NCBI GenBank assembly: GCA_947178215.1
Contig: CAMWXJ010000010.1
Coordinates: 1-64,000 of the forward strand
Reading direction: 5' to 3'
Length of the DNA stretch: 64,000 bases
From: an uncultured Porphyromonadaceae bacterium
Lineage (GTDB): Bacteria; Bacteroidota; Bacteroidia; Bacteroidales; Muribaculaceae
How positions within the stretch are numbered: position 1 is the stretch's first letter; each line of letters begins with the position of its first letter. This document shows positions 60,617-64,000 of the stretch, one piece after another. The translations under genes and the position numbers were made by a program. The notes under the pieces were generated by a model. The model did not search any database. It saw only the letters and a list, made by a program, of their open reading frames with translations, and had not been told where the DNA came from.

Positions 60617-61092
60617 ACCTCGGAGGCTTGGGTTGACAACACGCTGCTTATTATTCCGCTCTCGAACCCACGCGAGGCGGCAAAGATATATAGCTTCTGC
60701 TTACCCTCATAAGTGGCGATGATGTCGGCGCGGAGTGTACGCGCTTTGGCGCGGAGCACGGCTACGAGCCGGGCGCGGTACTCGTCGGCGTCGACGGCCT
60801 CGTCGAGCGCCTCGGCTATGATGGCGCGGTCGATGCGCTTGGCGGCCAGTCCGAGAGCTATCTTGCGGCGCCCCCACCCGGCAAAGCGGTATTTGTCGCG
60901 TACGTAGGCGCGGGCGTATCGTTCGGGGCTTATGTATCCTTCGTCGGTAAGACGTGCGATGATGCGTGAGGCGTCGGCCGACAGTATGCCCCAGCGTTTG
61001 AGGCGTGCGGCGGCGTCGGCCGGGCACATCTCGGCCCGTGCGGCGGCGTCGGCAAGACGTTTCAGGGCGCTTTCAGGTGTTATGGTCCGCAT
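60589..61092 (-). CDS. recX: RecX, regulator of RecA
   Basis: A 167-residue three-helix-repeat protein that limits RecA filaments. The core is ARLKRWGILSADASRIIARLTDEGYISPERYARAYVRDKYRFAGWGRRKIALGLAAKRI, the RecX signature, followed by repeat 3. I start at the ATG 61092 inside the end of prmC; another in-frame ATG at 61104 adds four residues. recA is not in the window. It overlaps prmC and comF, so translation is coupled. Confidence 0.9.
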   Translation of the reverse strand: MRTITPESALKRLADAAARAEMCPADAAARLKRWGILSADASRIIARLTDEGYISPERYARAYVRDKYRFAGWGRRKIALGLAAKRIDRAIIAEALDEAVDADEYRARLVAVLRAKARTLRADIIATYEGKQKLYIFAASRGFESGIISSVLSTQASEVWPEQSSTD

Positions 61093-61954
61093 TGTATCGT
61101 GCAATGAGGAAACGTCGGGCGGCGTGAACGTCGGCTACGAGGGTTACGTCGTCCCAGCCTGCATCTCGCATGCGCGAAGCAAGTCGCTCGGCGTAGATAG
61201 GGTTGATTTCAAAGAATATGCGGCCGCCGTCGACGAGTGTAGTGCGCGCCCAGCCGGCTATGGAGCGGTAAAACAGCAGCGGGTCGTCGTCGGGCACGAA
61301 CAAGGCTGAGTGAGGCTCGTATAGAAGCACGTTCTTCTCCATTGAACCGCGCTCGCCGAGCGCGATATAAGGGGGATTCGACACCACTATGTCAAACGGG
61401 CCGGCGGGTAGCGACGTCGCGTCAAGGGCGTCGGCCTCGATCCACTCCGTCTGTCGGTCGACGCGCAGGCTTTCGCCGTTTGACCGCGCCACTTCGATGG
61501 CTGCGGGGAAGTTGTCGACAGCCGTGATGCGGCTGAACGGCAGGTTGCGGGCGAGTGCGCAGGCTATGCAGCCGCTTCCGGTGCAGATGTCGGCGACGCG
61601 CAGGTCATTACGTCCGCCGTATTGCTTGACTATGATGTCGACCAGCTCGGCTGTCTCGGGCCGCGGTATGAGCACGGCGGGGGTGACGCGGATGCGGAGT
61701 CCGTACCACCATGCCTCGCCGAGGATATATTGCAGCGGCTCGTGGTTGAGCATGCGGTGTACTATGGCGTCGACCTTGCCCACGACAAACGGGCTGATCG
61801 GCTCACCCCCTTTGATTGCCGTGTCGACCGGTGTCCACCCCTTCACTGCCTCGAAAATCATACGCAGCGATGCGCGCGCCTCCCCCTCGCCTATGACGGG
61901 TTTCAACTTGCCGAGCGTTTCAGATATGTAGCTGTTGAGGGTGGGCGGGGTCAT
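61073..61954 (-). CDS. prmC: release factor glutamine methyltransferase
   Basis: A 293-residue SAM-dependent enzyme that methylates the GGQ glutamine of release factors. The SAM site is VADICTGSGCIACALARNLP (motif I) and the catalytic motif is VSNPPYIALGE (NPPY). The N-terminal helical domain has EPLQYILGEAWWYGLRIRVTPAVLIPRPETAELVD. Length is normal. Its start shares one base with the waaA stop (TAATG). Confidence 0.94.
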   Translation of the reverse strand: MTPPTLNSYISETLGKLKPVIGEGEARASLRMIFEAVKGWTPVDTAIKGGEPISPFVVGKVDAIVHRMLNHEPLQYILGEAWWYGLRIRVTPAVLIPRPETAELVDIIVKQYGGRNDLRVADICTGSGCIACALARNLPFSRITAVDNFPAAIEVARSNGESLRVDRQTEWIEADALDATSLPAGPFDIVVSNPPYIALGERGSMEKNVLLYEPHSALFVPDDDPLLFYRSIAGWARTTLVDGGRIFFEINPIYAERLASRMRDAGWDDVTLVADVHAARRFLIARYNADHNT

Positions 61955-63228
61955 TACGGTTGGAAGATGATGCTGGTTATGGTTTCGGTGGCGCCTACAT
62001 TGTCGGCGATGTATTTTCCGGCAGCCTCTCCGGTGTCGTCGCGGCGGCCGGTGTCTTTAATCATTCGTGTGGCAATGGTGTCGAAAGTGCGCGGCGAGTC
62101 GACGCTGAAAGCGCCTCCGGCGGCTATCAGGCCGTGTGCTTCGCGGAATTTGCCATAGTTGGGGCCGAAGATTACCGGCACGGAAAACACGGCTGCCTCC
62201 GTGACCGAGTGGATGCCCACGCCGAAGCCTCCGCCAACGTAGGCCATCGAGGCGAAGCGATAGAGCGAGGCGAGCAGCCCGAAGCAGTCGATAATCAGAT
62301 ATCGGGCGGCAGCGACGCGCTCGGGTGCGGTGTTTCGAAGCTCGCTGTGGAGCAGCGTCACGTCGGCGCCGAGACGGTTGCGCATTGCTTCGAGGCGCTG
62401 GGCGTCAAACTCGTGGGGGGCTACTATGGCGCGCACTTCGGGGTGGGAGGCGAGCCACGGGAAATAGACATCCTCATCGGGGCCCCATGAGCTGCCGGCC
62501 ACGAGAGTGAAGCGGTCGCGGCCTCCGGTGGCGTCGAGCCACTCCTCCACCTCCGGCACCTGACGGGCGGAGCGGAGCGTGTCGGTAACGCGGTCGAAGC
62601 GGGTGTCGCCCGCCACGGTGACGCGCTCCGGGTCGACGCCTATGCCGCGAAGCAGCGTGAGCGACTTGTTGTCCTGGACGAAGATGCGTGTGAAGCAGCC
62701 GAGCATGCGGCGGAACATACCGCCGTAGGGACGGAAAAATATCTGGCCTTCGCGGAATATGGCCGAGATTATGTATACGGGCACTCTTGCGCGGCTAAGC
62801 GCCGTGAGGTAGTTGCCCCAGAACTCATATTTGACAAACACGGCTATTGACGGACGCGCCATGGCGACAAACTCGCGGGCGGCGCGTGGGGTGTCAAACG
62901 GAAGATATACCACGCAGTCGGCGGCGACAAAGTTCTTGCGCACCTCGTAGCCGCTCGGCGAGAAGAAGCTGAGCAGAATGCGTGCGCCCGGCCTCTCGCG
63001 ACGAAGCCACTCAATGAGGGGGCGCCCCTGCTCAAATTCTCCGAGCGACGCGGCGTGTATCCATATACGCTCCGCACCCTCGGGGCTCTCGGCATCGAAG
63101 CGTCGCAGCGCCTCCATGGTGGAGCGCTGACCGCGCGTCATCAGTCCGGCCTTGCGGTGGCCCAACGAGCCGAGGAACCTTACGGCACCTCCGTAGAGGT
63201 GTATGCCTGTGTTGTATAACGGGTTCAC
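61954..63228 (-). CDS. waaA: Kdo transferase
   Basis: A 424-residue GT30 enzyme that adds Kdo to lipid A precursor at the inner membrane. The N-terminal domain has RIWIHAASLGEFEQGRPLIEWLRRERPGARILLSFFSPSGYEVR and YLPFDTPRAAREFVAMARPSIAVFVKYEFWGNYL, typical of WaaA, with the catalytic Glu in GEFEQG. The C-terminal half has YVGGGFGVGIHSVTEAAVFSVPVIFGPNYGKF. Length is normal. It follows gltX by 10 nt. Confidence 0.94.
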   Translation of the reverse strand: MNPLYNTGIHLYGGAVRFLGSLGHRKAGLMTRGQRSTMEALRRFDAESPEGAERIWIHAASLGEFEQGRPLIEWLRRERPGARILLSFFSPSGYEVRKNFVAADCVVYLPFDTPRAAREFVAMARPSIAVFVKYEFWGNYLTALSRARVPVYIISAIFREGQIFFRPYGGMFRRMLGCFTRIFVQDNKSLTLLRGIGVDPERVTVAGDTRFDRVTDTLRSARQVPEVEEWLDATGGRDRFTLVAGSSWGPDEDVYFPWLASHPEVRAIVAPHEFDAQRLEAMRNRLGADVTLLHSELRNTAPERVAAARYLIIDCFGLLASLYRFASMAYVGGGFGVGIHSVTEAAVFSVPVIFGPNYGKFREAHGLIAAGGAFSVDSPRTFDTIATRMIKDTGRRDDTGEAAGKYIADNVGATETITSIIFQP

Positions 63229-63238
63229 GCCAAAGGGA

Positions 63239-64000
63239 TTATTCTGCCAACTTGATTTCGCTCACGGCGCGACGTATGCGGCGCTCAACCTCGTCGCGGC
63301 CCATAAGTTCGGTTATGGCAAACATGTGCGGGCCCTTGCACTCGCCCACAACGGCGAGACGGAAAGCGTTCATCACGTTGCCGAGGTGGTAGCCCTTGTC
63401 GGCAATCCAGCCGAGTATGGCCGGCTCGGCGACATCGGCGGGGAGCGTTTCGGGGAGCTTGTTGAGCTCGCCGATAAGCTCATCCATGATAGCGGGGGTC
63501 TGCTCGCTCCAACGCTTCTTCACAGCCTTGGGGTCGTAGCTGTCGGGGGCCACGAAGAAGAAACGGGCCTGATCCCACAGCTCGGCGGGGAAGTTGATGC
63601 GCTCCTTTACCATCTCGGCTGCACGGCCGATATATTCGTCGCTGAAAGCGGCGGTGTCGACGCCGTTCTTGGCGAGCACATCCTTGAAGAGCTCCGTGAG
63701 CTTCTCGGCGGGGAGCGCCTGGATATACTTGTGGTTGAACCAGCGGCCCTTTTCGTAGTCAAACTTGGCGCCGGCCTTGGAGCAGCGGGCGAAGTCAAAT
63801 TTCGAGGTGAGCTCGTCGATGCTCATTATCTCCGAGTCGTCGCCGGGATTCCAGCCGAGGAGCGCGAGGAAATTGACCACGGCTTCGGGCAGGTAGCCTT
63901 TCTCACGGTAGCCCGAGCTGATGTCGCCGCTCTTGGGGTCGTGCCATTCGAGGGGGAATACGGGGAAGCCGAGTCGGTCGCCGTCGCGCTTCGAGAGCTT
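63239..64000 (-). CDS. gltX: glutamyl-tRNA synthetase, C-terminal part
   Basis: The 3' end of a class I aminoacyl-tRNA synthetase; the 5' end is beyond the window. The visible 253 residues open with the KMSKS-type motif [17 protein letters not shown], then [23 protein letters not shown] and the anticodon-binding helical domain with [35 protein letters not shown] at the end. These match GltX. The first gene of the run that includes waaA, prmC, recX and comF. Confidence 0.95.
   Translation of the reverse strand, partial: KLSKRDGDRLGFPVFPLEWHDPKSGDISSGYREKGYLPEAVVNFLALLGWNPGDDSEIMSIDELTSKFDFARCSKAGAKFDYEKGRWFNHKYIQALPAEKLTELFKDVLAKNGVDTAAFSDEYIGRAAEMVKERINFPAELWDQARFFFVAPDSYDPKAVKKRWSEQTPAIMDELIGELNKLPETLPADVAEPAILGWIADKGYHLGNVMNAFRLAVVGECKGPHMFAITELMGRDEVERRIRRAVSEIKLAE

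Noticed and set aside
1..64000. Insertion sequences or transposase genes
   Set aside because: No transposase or paired terminal inverted repeats were seen anywhere in the window.

Overview
The window reads as chromosomal DNA of a GC-rich member of the Bacteroidales. The evidence is the sequence itself: promoters of the Bacteroidetes type (TTG, about 20 bp, then TAnnTTTG), almost no Shine-Dalgarno signals, an hmu-type heme operon, a CarboxypepD_reg-plus-TonB receptor, viroplasmin-type RNase H, HTH_18 AraC regulators, a Wzi-like protein, DUF4254, DUF4919 and DUF4923 proteins, and a GH109-type oxidoreductase. Muribaculaceae is plausible, but no marker in the window settles the family.

Layout. 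0.3-4.8 kb (+): a DUF4923 protein, then an aroK - AlaDH-like - rnhA - nhaC operon. 4.8-13.4 kb (-): a complete six-gene heme/iron operon in which the usual hemophore slot is held by a calycin-like lipoprotein. 13.5-16.5 kb (-): AraC regulator, Wzi-like outer-membrane protein and a lipocalin-like lipoprotein. 16.5-23.8 kb (-): S41 protease, mfd, aroQ, a short pyruvate kinase and an O-methyltransferase. 24-26.1 kb (-): iron alcohol dehydrogenase, HIT protein and greA. 26.3-28.7 kb (+): L,D-transpeptidase, a CMP-sugar synthetase-like protein and rlmN. 28.7-35.4 kb (-): the (p)ppGpp synthetase/hydrolase, a PgpH-like HD hydrolase, a DUF4919 protein and a double alpha/beta-hydrolase protein. 35.8-39.7 kb (+): an orphan terminase large subunit coupled to an unknown 650-residue protein. 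39.7-44.1 kb (-): nadE, an Asn/Pro-repeat protein, a DUF5009-like acyltransferase and tRNA-Asp. 44.3-52.5 kb (-): an envelope-glycan operon with two glycosyltransferases, a flippase, DUF389, a Gfo/Idh oxidoreductase, DUF4254, and ruvB inside it. 52.7-54.4 kb (+): a secreted GH109-like enzyme. 54.5-56.7 kb (-): dnaG. 56.7-58.8 kb: an AT-richer accessory stretch. 58.8-64 kb (-): a porin, then comF, recX, prmC, waaA and a partial gltX.

The accessory stretch between dnaG and the porin is the most unusual part. It holds a 20-bp perfect direct repeat at both ends, three compact promoter-to-terminator units that look like small RNAs, and an Abi/HEPN-type gene broken by an exact 17-bp tandem duplication just before its catalytic RNRIAH motif. 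The other notable systems are the orphan terminase pair, the motor-linked heme dechelatase operon with an exchanged hemophore, and the joined ppGpp / cyclic-di-AMP operon.

Genes are very tightly packed: 17 junctions overlap as ATGA, GTGA, TGATG or TAATG, so translation is probably coupled through most operons. All functional calls come from reading motifs by eye; no database search was possible.
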